60,516 bases of DNA from Acidimicrobiia bacterium. Its GTDB lineage: Bacteria > Actinomycetota > Acidimicrobiia > Acidimicrobiales > MedAcidi-G1. The notes below the pieces were generated by a model. It did no database searches. It had not been told where the DNA came from and saw only the letters and a program-made list of their open reading frames with translations. Positions 43,693 to 52,583 of this stretch are shown here, in pieces. Every line of letters begins with the position of its first letter. Position 1 is the stretch's first letter. The translations under genes were made by a program, and so were the position numbers. The stretch lies in NCBI GenBank assembly GCA_012959995.1, contig DUCC01000032.1:1-60516 (forward strand), given 5' to 3'.

Positions 43693-43748
43693 AAGGTCCC
43701 TTGATTCTTAAATACAGATGGGCGTACCTTAGAGGGCGGCTGGCCGGT

Positions 43749-45224
43749 TTAACGCATCACGAAAGGATTAGCCATGGGTTCTTTTGAGGTGTTGATCCAC
43801 ACGGTTTTGGTGCGGGTGTAGTCGTAGATGGCGTCGATGCCGGCTTCTCGCCCGTAACCGCTTTGCCCAAACCCTCCAAAGGGAGCCACCGGCGAAATCG
43901 CTCGGTAAGTGTTGACCCAAACGATGCCGGCGTGCAGGCCAGCGGCTACCCGATGGGCTCGCCCTAAGTCGTTGGTGAACACACCAGAACCCAGTCCAAA
44001 GACCGTGTCGTTGGCCATAGCGATGGCTTCTTCTTCCGTACTGAATTTGATGACCGACATGACGGGCCCAAAAAGTTCTACCTGGGTGCTGAGAATTTCT
44101 TGGTTGGGGCAAGACACCACGGTGGGTTCGAAATACCACCCCTGGTCAAACCCTTCGGGGCGTTGACCGCCGGCCATAATCTCGGCGCCTTGGGCCACTG
44201 ATTCACTCAAGGTTTTTTCAATGTTGTCTCGCTGCTTTTTTGTGGCCAACGGCCCAACTTGTGTAGTTGCATCAAGCGGGTCGCCAATTTGCACCGCTCG
44301 GGCACGTTGGGCAACGGCCTCCAAAAAACGGTCGAAGATACCCGCTTGTACAAAAACCCTGGACCCTGCTACGCAACTTTGGCCGGAGGCACCAAAGTTG
44401 CCTGCTACTGCACCGTTAACGGCGGCTTCAAAGTCGGCGTCGTCAAAAATTAAGATAGGAGACTTGCCGCCCAGTTCTAACGAAACGGGGGCAAAGTTTT
44501 GTGCCGTGTTGGCCACCACCTGGCGGGCGGCGTCGATGCCTCCGGTGAAAGAAACTTTGCTGACCAGTGGGTGGCTGGTGAGGGCCCGACCGCAGGGCTC
44601 GCCAAAACCGGTGATGAGGTTAAATACTCCCGGGGGAAAACCTGCCTGGTCAACCAATTCGGCAAACGCTAAAACAGGGGCTGGCGCTTCTTCTGAAGAT
44701 TTAATCACCACGGTGTTGCCGGCCGCCAAAGCAGGAGCGGCTTTGGTGGCGGTGAGGAGCATTTCGGCATTCCAAGGCACGATGCCGGCCACTACCCCGA
44801 TGGGTTCCCGAGTGGTAAAAACGTGCAAGTTGGGTTTGTCAATAGGCAAGGTGCTGCCTTGCAGTTTGTCGGCCAGCCCCCCGTAGTAGCGGTAGTACTC
44901 GGCCACGTAGGCCGACTGGCCACGAGTTTCGACGGCTAATTTACCGCTATCGGTGGTTTCCACGGAACCTAAATGTTCAGAATGTTCGGCCAGCAAATCG
45001 GCTAAAACAAAAAGCAATTTGCCCCGTTCGGTGGCTGTCATGTCAGCCCAAGGGCCCTCGTGGAGCGCTCGGTGGGCTGCTTTGACGGCACGGTCTACAT
45101 CATCTTCGGTGGCCGCCGGAGCAGTAGCCCAAGCCTCGCCCGTCGCCGGGTTGAGAGTTTCGAAGGTCGCTCCGTCGGAGGCCGAACAAAACTCGCCGTC
45201 GATGTACATCAGGTAATCGTGCAT
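43749..45224 (-). CDS. NAD(P)-dependent aldehyde dehydrogenase
   Basis: A 491-residue aldehyde dehydrogenase. Catalytic Cys is in GQSCVAGSR (about residue 285) and the general-base Glu in LELGGKSP (about 252); cofactor contact is PWNAEMLLTATKAAPAL. It is close in build to betaine-aldehyde and gamma-aminobutyraldehyde dehydrogenases. AAGGAG lies before the ATG at 45224. It is the last gene of an operon with LLM, AA_synth and hydrolase, overlapping the hydrolase gene by 16 bases. It probably oxidises the aldehyde formed by those enzymes to a carboxylate. Confidence 0.93.
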   Translation of the reverse strand: MHDYLMYIDGEFCSASDGATFETLNPATGEAWATAPAATEDDVDRAVKAAHRALHEGPWADMTATERGKLLFVLADLLAEHSEHLGSVETTDSGKLAVETRGQSAYVAEYYRYYGGLADKLQGSTLPIDKPNLHVFTTREPIGVVAGIVPWNAEMLLTATKAAPALAAGNTVVIKSSEEAPAPVLAFAELVDQAGFPPGVFNLITGFGEPCGRALTSHPLVSKVSFTGGIDAARQVVANTAQNFAPVSLELGGKSPILIFDDADFEAAVNGAVAGNFGASGQSCVAGSRVFVQAGIFDRFLEAVAQRARAVQIGDPLDATTQVGPLATKKQRDNIEKTLSESVAQGAEIMAGGQRPEGFDQGWYFEPTVVSCPNQEILSTQVELFGPVMSVIKFSTEEEAIAMANDTVFGLGSGVFTNDLGRAHRVAAGLHAGIVWVNTYRAISPVAPFGGFGQSGYGREAGIDAIYDYTRTKTVWINTSKEPMANPFVMR

Positions 45225-46003
45225 GGGGTGATCTCCTTATTTAAAAAGATAAGTAATGAGGTAGTGAACAAAAAGGGGTCTTCCCACAGGGGAAGGTGAT
45301 GCAAGTCCGGCAGTATTTGGGCTTCGCCGCAGGGCAAAGCGGCGGCGAGGGCTTCGCTCATTTCGGGAGTTGACCCGGCATCAAGGGATCCCGTCATGAC
45401 GAGCGTGGGCGCTTCTATTTGCTTAAGAGATTCCGGCACCATGGGGTCGCCATCTAAAAAACATTGGTAAGCCGCCAAATAACCTTGATGGTCGGTGGTG
45501 CGTAAGCGGGCAGAAATTTTGTCCACCAGTTTAGGGTTTGCTTCTTGCCAATCCGGGGTGAACCAACGGTCTTGCGCCAGTTGCGCAACTGCCGCCATAC
45601 CACCTTGGCGGCAGAGGTCTAAGCGCTGCTGTTGAGCAGAGTGCTGTTCGGCGCTACGTTCGAACACCGTGCTAAGCAGCGCCACACGACGAACCAGTTC
45701 CGGCTGGCGTAAAGCTAGCGCCAAAGCGATGCTGCCACCCAGTGAAAGGCCGGCTACATCCAGTTTTTCACCTTCGGCCACTGCAGCGACTTCTCGGGCC
45801 TGATGAACGAAGTCAGCAATAGTTAATGGACCGACTCCCGCGGAGGTCTGCCCATGGCCGAGGAGATCGTAACGAATAACCGTGCGCTCATCTTGGAGCT
45901 GCTCCATGGCGGGATCCCACATGGTGTGATCAAGCCCCACCCCATGAATGAGCAGCAACGGCGGACCTTGGCCCTCCATACGAAGATAGGTTTGCCCACT
46001 CAC
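45209..46003 (-). CDS. Alpha/beta hydrolase
   Basis: A 264-residue serine hydrolase. The oxyanion-hole motif is LLLIHGVGLDHTMWDP, the nucleophile is Ser87 in AGLSLGG, and acid and base are near GSLDAGSTPEM and PDLHHLPLWEDP. The start is GTG at 46003, overlapping the AA_synth stop (GTGA). Such enzymes cut C-C or C-O bonds (for example enol-lactonase, meta-cleavage hydrolase). In this operon it probably follows a flavin monooxygenase step. Confidence 0.87.
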   Translation of the reverse strand: MSGQTYLRMEGQGPPLLLIHGVGLDHTMWDPAMEQLQDERTVIRYDLLGHGQTSAGVGPLTIADFVHQAREVAAVAEGEKLDVAGLSLGGSIALALALRQPELVRRVALLSTVFERSAEQHSAQQQRLDLCRQGGMAAVAQLAQDRWFTPDWQEANPKLVDKISARLRTTDHQGYLAAYQCFLDGDPMVPESLKQIEAPTLVMTGSLDAGSTPEMSEALAAALPCGEAQILPDLHHLPLWEDPFLFTTSLLIFLNKEITPCTIT

Positions 46004-46587
46004 TGCGGGTCGATTCCCATTTCTTCCATGTCTTGATAACGGTTACCGATGCGATGATGCGGCCGCCCACCTACCGAAGCACCAATAGCCACCACGATTT
46101 CATCGGGTCCAGGCGCATCGGCGATGGTCATTTCAAGGGTGAGGTAGTGAGAGCGCCAACCGGGATCTTCTTTGTGCATCATGGGAATACTCACCGTGGC
46201 TCCCGGGCCACCTCGGGTATTGGTAAACGACAAGTAAGCCGTGCCATTAACGGCGTCACGAAAAACATTACCAAAGCGCAAAGTATGTATAAGCGCCGAC
46301 CCGTGCTCTATCTCACCACTGGTCCCCACCATGGAGGCTTTCCCATAGGCCTCGATGGCCTCTCCCCCGCCAGCCAAGGCAGTAAGGCGAGGCACCAGCA
46401 CCTCACCTAAAGCCGGAGCGGTCGCCAATATTGCCGGGCGGAGATCTTCTACAAAGCCTTGACCAGCCCACGGGTTAGCAAGCACGGCGGCCACTCCGTA
46501 CAGGTGCAACGAGGGGGCGGCGGCTTTTCCGCCTTCCACCAAGACTTCTTCGTGGTGCGAAACGATTTTGCGTATTTCTAAACTCAT
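46000..46587 (-). CDS. Amino acid synthesis (AA_synth, PF06684) family protein
   Basis: A 195-residue member of the family earlier called DUF1185. Characteristic segments are RKIVSHHEEVLVEGG, VAAVLANPWAGQGF, GKASMVGTSGEIEHGSALIHTLRFGNVFR and the C-terminal GGRPHHRIG. Despite its name, the biochemical role is not established; in many genomes it lies with flavin monooxygenases, amidases or hydrolases, as here. AGGAG lies before the ATG, inside the 3' end of the LLM gene. Of the four operon members it is the least understood. Confidence 0.87.
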   Translation of the reverse strand: MSLEIRKIVSHHEEVLVEGGKAAAPSLHLYGVAAVLANPWAGQGFVEDLRPAILATAPALGEVLVPRLTALAGGGEAIEAYGKASMVGTSGEIEHGSALIHTLRFGNVFRDAVNGTAYLSFTNTRGGPGATVSIPMMHKEDPGWRSHYLTLEMTIADAPGPDEIVVAIGASVGGRPHHRIGNRYQDMEEMGIDPQ

Positions 46588-47738
46588 GAGTTGTTCTCCT
46601 CAGCAAATTGGGGTATCACATCTTCGGTGAAACGCTGCACACTGTCCATCACGGCTCGTTGATCCATCCCGGGGAAGTTGGACCACACCAGCAAAGACTG
46701 CAGGTTTAGTTTTTCTTTCATTTCCTGAATTTGTTCGGCCACATAGTCTGCAGTGCCGAACAACATGTTGCGCGGGTGTAGCCACTGGTAGCTCAAGAGG
46801 TCCAGTTTTCCCGGGGTTTCCGGGAGCTCTTCCCCTGGGTACCGATGGTTGCTTAGCCCCCGAAAATGGCAGACCCACTCCATGTAACGTAAGAAGGCTT
46901 CTCCGGCTAAATCCTCGGCTTCAGCCATAGTTTCGGTAATAAACATGTCGCGCACTAAAGTGACTCCCTCCCCCATTGGCACGTCATGACCTCGGGCCTC
47001 CGAAGCAGTCTCGCTATAGAGTTCAAAGCGGTCCACCATGGCATCGGTGGGGGGAATCCAAAACATTCCTTGCAAACCGTTGCGGGCCGCGAACTCAATA
47101 GAAGGAGCGGAGTCAATAACTTGCCACAGGGGCGGGTGCGGCGACTGGTAAGGCTTCGGCACAACAGACAGCGCCGTAATGTGCCCGGTTACTGGGTCAG
47201 TGTTATCGCTACGAGGCGGGCTCATGGCGTGGTTAAAGGTGACGCCCGGGTAAGGGAACTCAAAAAATTCCCCTTTGAAGGAGAAGAATTCATCGGTCCA
47301 GCAGTGCCTTATTACTTCAAGAGTTTCTTCAAAGAGCGACCGGTTGACCGCCGGGTTGCGTACATCGGCCACCGGGTTCATGTTGACCGTCTCTCGAGGG
47401 TAGACGCCACGGCCCACCCCTACTTCAAGGCGGCCAGCGCTCATGTGATCCAACATGGCGAGGTCTTCGGCCATCTGCACCGGATGGCGGAAGGTAATAA
47501 TGTTGGCCGCTTGCCCCAGGCGAATTCGTTCGGTGTGGGCGGCTAGGTCAACACACATCAGCACGGGGTTAGGGCAAACTTCTAGCCCTTCATGACCAAA
47601 ATGGTGTTCGGTGGTCCAAATGGACTCCCAGCCGTTTTGGTCACAATACTGAGCGATTTCTCGCCCCTCGTTGACCACCTCATGGAAAGGTTTGGTTAAA
47701 CCCCAATTGTTTTGATTCAGAAAATACCCGAATCGCAT
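46584..47738 (-). CDS. LLM-class flavin-dependent oxidoreductase (luciferase-like monooxygenase)
   Basis: A 384-residue FMN-dependent, bacterial-luciferase-fold enzyme. Starts MRFGYFLNQNNWG; typical segments are WESIWTTEHHFG, GQAANIITFRHPVQMAEDLAMLDHMSAGRLEVGVGRG and PPLWQVIDSAPS. It needs a flavin reductase, not present in the window. A longer frame of 14 codons exists upstream but lacks a plausible start. A promoter-like pair (47818-47846) lies ahead. It is first in an operon LLM-AA_synth-hydrolase-ALDH, so it likely starts the attack on the unknown substrate. Confidence 0.9.
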   Translation of the reverse strand: MRFGYFLNQNNWGLTKPFHEVVNEGREIAQYCDQNGWESIWTTEHHFGHEGLEVCPNPVLMCVDLAAHTERIRLGQAANIITFRHPVQMAEDLAMLDHMSAGRLEVGVGRGVYPRETVNMNPVADVRNPAVNRSLFEETLEVIRHCWTDEFFSFKGEFFEFPYPGVTFNHAMSPPRSDNTDPVTGHITALSVVPKPYQSPHPPLWQVIDSAPSIEFAARNGLQGMFWIPPTDAMVDRFELYSETASEARGHDVPMGEGVTLVRDMFITETMAEAEDLAGEAFLRYMEWVCHFRGLSNHRYPGEELPETPGKLDLLSYQWLHPRNMLFGTADYVAEQIQEMKEKLNLQSLLVWSNFPGMDQRAVMDSVQRFTEDVIPQFAEENNS

Positions 47739-47817
47739 GATTGCGCTTTCTGTCGAGGAACAATGGCCATGGGCGCACACCTTTTATTCTCGCTGCCTGC
47801 CCGACTCGAGTGAGCAC

Positions 47818-47846
47818 AAGGTACCGCAAAAATTTTCAAGGGTCAA
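47818..47846 (-). promoter_or_regulatory. Sigma-70-like promoter for the LLM operon
   Basis: On the minus strand TTGACC (47846-47841) and TACCTT (47823-47818) are 17 bases apart. It overlaps the stop codon of the lactate-dehydrogenase-like gene and lies about 75-80 bases before the LLM start. Matches to consensus are 5/6 and 4/6; not verified. Confidence 0.4.
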
Positions 47847-49057
47847 TATTTGTTAACCGACAGGTATTGGGGACCTAACTCATCTACGGACGGGCAGCCC
47901 AGCAGAGCCAAGGTTCGCTCCAACCCGGTGGCAAAGTGATCAATAACAAAGTCCACCCCGACCTCTCCGGCCGCACCCAGACCATAAAGGTACGGGCGGC
48001 CCACCATGCATGCGTTGGCTCCCAAGGCCACCGCTTTAACAATGTCGGACCCCCTCCGCACCCCTCCGTCCACAATTATTTCTGTTTGCCCGCCGAGAGC
48101 AGCGACTACCTCCGGCAAAAGATCAATCGGTGCTGGGGCATCGTCTAACTGCCGCCCCCCATGATTTGAGAGTGCCACCGCATCCACCCCGTAATTCACG
48201 GAAAGTAGTGCATCGTTTACCGACTGGATGCCTTTGATGACCAACTTCCCTTTCCATCGGTCGCGCAACCACGCCAGATCTTCCCAACTCAGGCTGGGGT
48301 CCAATTGGGTATTGATGTAGGTGGCGAGAGAGACCGGGTCCGACCCATCGCCAACCGTGCTTTCGGTCAGGTTGGCAAACTTTATGGGTTCTGACGTTAT
48401 GAAGTCCCAAGTCCAACTGGGGTGACGAAGGCCGTCAAAAATCGTGTCTAAGCCGATTTTGGGCGGCAAGGTGAAGCCACGCCGAACGTCTCGCTCACGC
48501 CTGCCCAAAACCGTGTTGTCGACCGTCAAAATGATGGTCGAATAGTTACATGCCGCAGCCCGTTCGAGCATTTCATCAACCAGGTCGCGGTCTCTCCAAA
48601 CATAAACTTGGAACCATCTCTCGCCGGACGAAACCGCCGCTACCTCTTCGATAGAGCGCGTGGACAGCGTGGAGAGACCGTAGGGAAGCCCGGCCCGTTC
48701 AGCGGCTCGGGCCACCGAAAGTTCACCGGCCGAGTTAGCCATGCGAGTAAAGCCCGTGGGCGCTAAAATCAGAGGCAAAGGGAGCCGCTTGCCCAGTAAT
48801 TCTGTAGAGGTGTCGATGCTTTCAATACCTCGTAGAACCCTGGGTTTAAATGTAATGGCAGCAAAACCCTGCATGTTGCGGGCCGCCGTGCGCTCATCTT
48901 CAGCCGCACCATCGATGTAATCAAAAACCCCACCGGGGAGGCGCTTTTTTGCCAACAAGCGGAGATCCTCCAAATTGCTGGCTCGCTCTAAGCGGCGAAG
49001 TGCCCCGTTGCGTTCAAATCTTCTCAACCGCACTACCGAGCGAAGGGCTTTTAACAT
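47843..49057 (-). CDS. FMN-dependent alpha-hydroxy-acid oxidase/L-lactate dehydrogenase-like
   Basis: A 404-residue FMN alpha-hydroxy-acid oxidising enzyme (LldD/glycolate oxidase superfamily). The catalytic His is in ALSNHGGRQLDDAP (about residue 300) and the FMN-contact Arg in VDGGVRRGSDIVKA (about 330). The N-terminus VFDYIDGAAEDE and the internal LPLPLILAPTGFTRM are standard. The substrate (lactate, mandelate, glycolate or other) is unclear. It has no visible partner; the LLM operon follows on the same strand 104 bases away with its own promoter. Confidence 0.92.
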   Translation of the reverse strand: MLKALRSVVRLRRFERNGALRRLERASNLEDLRLLAKKRLPGGVFDYIDGAAEDERTAARNMQGFAAITFKPRVLRGIESIDTSTELLGKRLPLPLILAPTGFTRMANSAGELSVARAAERAGLPYGLSTLSTRSIEEVAAVSSGERWFQVYVWRDRDLVDEMLERAAACNYSTIILTVDNTVLGRRERDVRRGFTLPPKIGLDTIFDGLRHPSWTWDFITSEPIKFANLTESTVGDGSDPVSLATYINTQLDPSLSWEDLAWLRDRWKGKLVIKGIQSVNDALLSVNYGVDAVALSNHGGRQLDDAPAPIDLLPEVVAALGGQTEIIVDGGVRRGSDIVKAVALGANACMVGRPYLYGLGAAGEVGVDFVIDHFATGLERTLALLGCPSVDELGPQYLSVNKY

Positions 49058-49099
49058 GTAACTATTGTGCCATCTGCCGTCTCCAAGACAAGACTCGGC

Positions 49100-50101
49100 C
49101 TAATACATGATGGTTCGCGTTAGGTGATGAGGCCAAAAGGTGGCGTGATAAGTATTCCAGAAGCGGAAGTCCACTTGGGGCACAACGATTTGTTGATCAG
49201 GCGGCCGTAGCTCGTTGATGGCATCGGTTAGCAAGGCCGTGGCATAAACCGTGTGGGCACGAATCTCGATTTCTTGGTCGCTGTCACGTTCAATAATTTG
49301 ACCCGCCATAATCTTGGCCTCTAACGCCGGCGCATACGAGATCAACCCCATAAGGCGCAACCCCACCGGCACGATGTAGTCAGCAAATGCGGTCATGTCG
49401 TCAAGGTCTTCTAATGCCCACTGACCGCTGCGAAAGAGCGCTCGGTGGAGCGACCACAGGGTGAGTTGGGGCAATTTATGAAACTCAACTTTTTGTCCGT
49501 GGTAGATGCTGGAATCATCAAAGCGAGGAAACTCTTGAGCCATACGCTCCATAAGGCCGTTGCCATCGGCATACATCGCTGGAGCGCACGAACGCACAAA
49601 GGCATGAAAAGAACCCTGGTGTCGGTCAACCAAGGTGGCGCCGATTTCGTTCAAAATGGCCACTCGATCGTCCAGCATGGGGAGTTCCACATTGCCGGCA
49701 AACAATAGTTTCAAATCTCTTCTGGTCACCGACGCCAAATATTGACCGCTAAAAATGTCTTGCCCTGCAGCGAGGGCTTCATGGATGCGGGCAAACATGC
49801 CTTCGGTGTCGGACCAAGTTTGGCCGCGATAGTCAACGGCAAACTTTACGCTGGTGGAAAAGTCAGTAAAAGCAAAATTAAGCGCCCCAATAAAAAAGTT
49901 TACGTCAAACAATAAATCCGGATCATTGCCCATATCAAAAGGCCCGGTGCCGGTGTCATCAGGAATGGAGAAATGCTCGTAAGCCATCCAACTGGCCACT
50001 TCCTGGACCTTCGCCAAAGAAGTGGAAACATGGGTCGACTGTTCAATAACCGGGAGCACGGATTTCAGCACCGGCTTTTGCCATTTACTACTGGTTTGCA
50101 T
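49100..50101 (-). CDS. Queuosine-salvage N-glycosidase (DUF2419/Qng1-like)
   Basis: A 333-residue homologue of the eukaryotic queuosine salvage protein Qng1 (C9orf64 in humans), which frees queuine from queuosine 5'-phosphate. Shared landmarks across the whole chain are ALNFAFTD, VDYRGQTWSD, GQYLASVTRRDLKLLF, ERMAQEFPRFDDSS, DDMTAFADYIVP and EIEIRAHTVYATALLTDAINEL, in the order of the human protein. GGAGA lies five bases before the ATG. Bacteria with this gene are a minority. It is divergent from a PfkB kinase gene, 74 bases away. No tgt gene is in the window. Confidence 0.88.
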   Translation of the reverse strand: MQTSSKWQKPVLKSVLPVIEQSTHVSTSLAKVQEVASWMAYEHFSIPDDTGTGPFDMGNDPDLLFDVNFFIGALNFAFTDFSTSVKFAVDYRGQTWSDTEGMFARIHEALAAGQDIFSGQYLASVTRRDLKLLFAGNVELPMLDDRVAILNEIGATLVDRHQGSFHAFVRSCAPAMYADGNGLMERMAQEFPRFDDSSIYHGQKVEFHKLPQLTLWSLHRALFRSGQWALEDLDDMTAFADYIVPVGLRLMGLISYAPALEAKIMAGQIIERDSDQEIEIRAHTVYATALLTDAINELRPPDQQIVVPQVDFRFWNTYHATFWPHHLTRTIMY

Positions 50102-50175
50102 TTGGTCTCCGTTTAGTGAACAGAATCAACCATACTGACATGAACGAACGCCGCTCCGGGTGACCAAAGGAAACC

Positions 50176-51069
50176 ATGACCCACGAAACTCAACCAACCT
50201 TGGCCGTTGTCGGCTCCACCATGATCGACTTGGTTGCTTATGCCGAAGTGCTGCCCGGAGATGGCGAGACCCTGCTCGGTGAAAAGTTTCAAATGGGCTT
50301 CGGCGGCAAGGGCGCCAACCAAGCGGTAATGGCCAAACTGATGGGCGCCGAGGTAGCCATGATCAATTGTCTCGGCGACGACGACTACGCCCAGTTGTAC
50401 CGTAAAAACTTTGCCGACTACGGCATCAACACCGACCACGTTTACCCCTCACCCGGGGCCAGCGGGGTAGCCCCCATTTGGGTGGACGGTCAAGGCAATA
50501 ATCGCATCATCATTATTCCCGGCGCCAACCATGCGCTTACGCCAAACCAAGCAGCAGCAGCCATACACGCATTGGCCCCCCTGCAGGTAGTGGTCGGCCA
50601 GTTTGAGATTCCTCAAGAGGTCACCCAAGCCGGGTTTGCGGCAGCCCAAGAACTTGGTGCCGTTACCGTCTTGAATCCTGCCCCGGCCAGTGCGCTGAGC
50701 CCAGAACTCCTCGCCGTTACTGACTGGGTGATTCCTAACGAACACGAGTTTGCCCTTTTGGCCGGGAGCGAACCTACCGACACAGCAATTATGGATTTTG
50801 CCACACAAACCTCTACGAATCTTTTGGTTACGCTCGGCCAATCCGGGGTGGCCCTCGTTGCCGATGGCCAGGTTCTGCGTTTGCCTGCCCAGCAGGTCAC
50901 CGCCCTTGACACCACAGGAGCCGGCGACGCTTTCGTAGGAGCTTTTGCTTACGGACTGGCCAAAGGCCTAGATCCAGTAGTGGCCGCCAAACTGGGCATG
51001 GATCGGGCCACCGACTCGGTCACCAAATTGGGCACTCAATCTTCTTACGCCCCGCTTTCACTAGAATAG
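50176..51069 (+). CDS. PfkB-family sugar/nucleoside kinase (ribokinase-like)
   Basis: A 297-residue carbohydrate kinase. Motif 1 is GFGGKGANQAVMAKLMG, and motif 2 with the catalytic Asp is DTTGAGDAFVGAFAYG. Overall it resembles ribokinase, whose substrate signature includes NQA and GGKGANQA. AAAGGA lies five bases before the ATG. It starts 74 bases from the divergent Qng1 homologue. It may phosphorylate ribose for entry to the pentose pathway, or it could make queuosine 5'-phosphate for Qng1; no ribose ABC genes are nearby. Confidence 0.9.
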   Translation: MTHETQPTLAVVGSTMIDLVAYAEVLPGDGETLLGEKFQMGFGGKGANQAVMAKLMGAEVAMINCLGDDDYAQLYRKNFADYGINTDHVYPSPGASGVAPIWVDGQGNNRIIIIPGANHALTPNQAAAAIHALAPLQVVVGQFEIPQEVTQAGFAAAQELGAVTVLNPAPASALSPELLAVTDWVIPNEHEFALLAGSEPTDTAIMDFATQTSTNLLVTLGQSGVALVADGQVLRLPAQQVTALDTTGAGDAFVGAFAYGLAKGLDPVVAAKLGMDRATDSVTKLGTQSSYAPLSLE

Positions 51070-51091
51070 TTTTCCTTATTAGGGTAGAGAA

Positions 51092-52567
51092 ATGACCTCA
51101 CCTCAACATTTTGATGTCCTCATTGTGGGCGCCGGTATTTCGGGCATCGGCGCTGCCTACCATTTGCAAAAAAACTGCCCCGATCATTCCTTCGCAATTC
51201 TCGAAGGCCGGCCCGACCTAGGCGGCACTTGGGATCTCTTTCGCTACCCCGGTATTCGTTCTGATAGCGACATGCACACCCTGGGTTACAGTTTTAAGCC
51301 TTGGACCAACGCAAAATCCATTGCCGACGGCCCCTCGATTTTGGCATACCTTCTAGAGACTGCCGAAGAACACAATATTGGCCCACACATTCGCTTCAAC
51401 CATCAAGTTTCTGACGCCCAATGGTCAAGCCAGAACAGCACCTGGACCCTGACTGCTGATGTCCAAGGAGAGTCAACAACCCACACTTGCAACTTTTTGT
51501 TCATGTGCTCCGGTTACTACAGTTACCGAGAGGGTCACAGCCCCGAATTTGCTGGCCGAGAAAACTTCCATGGCCAAATAGTACACCCCCAAGAGTGGCC
51601 AGAAGATTTGGATTACGCCGACAAGAAAGTCGTGGTCATTGGCTCAGGAGCAACCGCCATGACGCTGATTCCCGCTATGGCTGACCAAGCAGCACACATC
51701 ACCATGTTGCAGCGCTCCCCCACCTACGTGGTAGCCCGACCCGACCATGACGTCGTCGCCAACCGTCTCCGTAAGTTCCTGCCCGAGAAACTTGCCTACT
51801 GGTTGACCCGCAAAAAGAATGTGTTTCGCCAAGGTTTGGTTTATCGCAAGTCTCGCACCGACCCCGAAAAAGTTAAAGAAATGCTTTTGGCCGGAGTACG
51901 AGAAGGCCTGGGGCCCGACTACGACGTAGAGAAACACTTCACCCCTTCCTACAACCCGTGGGACCAACGACTTTGCTTGCTTCCCAACGGGGACCTTTTT
52001 GACTCCATAAAGTCTGGCCAAGCTTCGGTAGTGACCGACACCATTGACACTTTTACCCCCAACGGTATTCGCTTGACTTCTGGCCTGGAACTCGAAGCCG
52101 ACATCATCGTGACTGCTACTGGTTTGAATCTCGTGACCTTAGGAGAAATGAGTTTTAGTGTCGACGATCAACCAGTCGATTTTGCGCAGACCTGGAGTTA
52201 CAAAGGTTTGGCCTACTCGGACATTCCTAACCTGGTTTCCTCATTTGGTTACATCAATGCCTCGTGGACGCTGCGCTCCGATTTGATCGGTGAACACGTG
52301 TGCCGTTTATTGAACCACATGCGTAAAACCGACACCACGCAATGCACCCCAAGGCTGCGGGCCAGCGACCACGACATGCCGCCACGGCCATGGGTAGACG
52401 ACTTCCCCGCCGGTTACATGAATCGAGTCATGCCGTTGCTGCCTCGCCAAGGCGACCGGGCCCCCTGGCTAAACACCCAGGACTACCGTAAAGACGTCAA
52501 ATTGCTGGGCAAAGCCCCCGTGGACGACGGGGTCATGGAATTCAGCAAACCTGAGGTCTCGCAGTAA
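51092..52567 (+). CDS. Flavin-containing monooxygenase (Baeyer-Villiger/FMO type)
   Basis: A 491-residue NAD(P)H- and FAD-dependent monooxygenase. FAD motif is IVGAGISGIGAAYHLQ, then GGTWDLFRYPGIRSDSD, and NADP motif VVIGSGATAMTLIPAM. The BVMO fingerprint F-x-G-x3-H-x3-W/D is represented by FAGRENFHGQIVHPQEW. The class oxidises ketones to esters, or amines and sulfides to oxides. It runs with pfkB 22 bases upstream and converges on the PLP lyase gene, 17 bases away. Confidence 0.9.
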   Translation: MTSPQHFDVLIVGAGISGIGAAYHLQKNCPDHSFAILEGRPDLGGTWDLFRYPGIRSDSDMHTLGYSFKPWTNAKSIADGPSILAYLLETAEEHNIGPHIRFNHQVSDAQWSSQNSTWTLTADVQGESTTHTCNFLFMCSGYYSYREGHSPEFAGRENFHGQIVHPQEWPEDLDYADKKVVVIGSGATAMTLIPAMADQAAHITMLQRSPTYVVARPDHDVVANRLRKFLPEKLAYWLTRKKNVFRQGLVYRKSRTDPEKVKEMLLAGVREGLGPDYDVEKHFTPSYNPWDQRLCLLPNGDLFDSIKSGQASVVTDTIDTFTPNGIRLTSGLELEADIIVTATGLNLVTLGEMSFSVDDQPVDFAQTWSYKGLAYSDIPNLVSSFGYINASWTLRSDLIGEHVCRLLNHMRKTDTTQCTPRLRASDHDMPPRPWVDDFPAGYMNRVMPLLPRQGDRAPWLNTQDYRKDVKLLGKAPVDDGVMEFSKPEVSQ

Positions 52568-52583
52568 ACCGCATTAAACGTGG

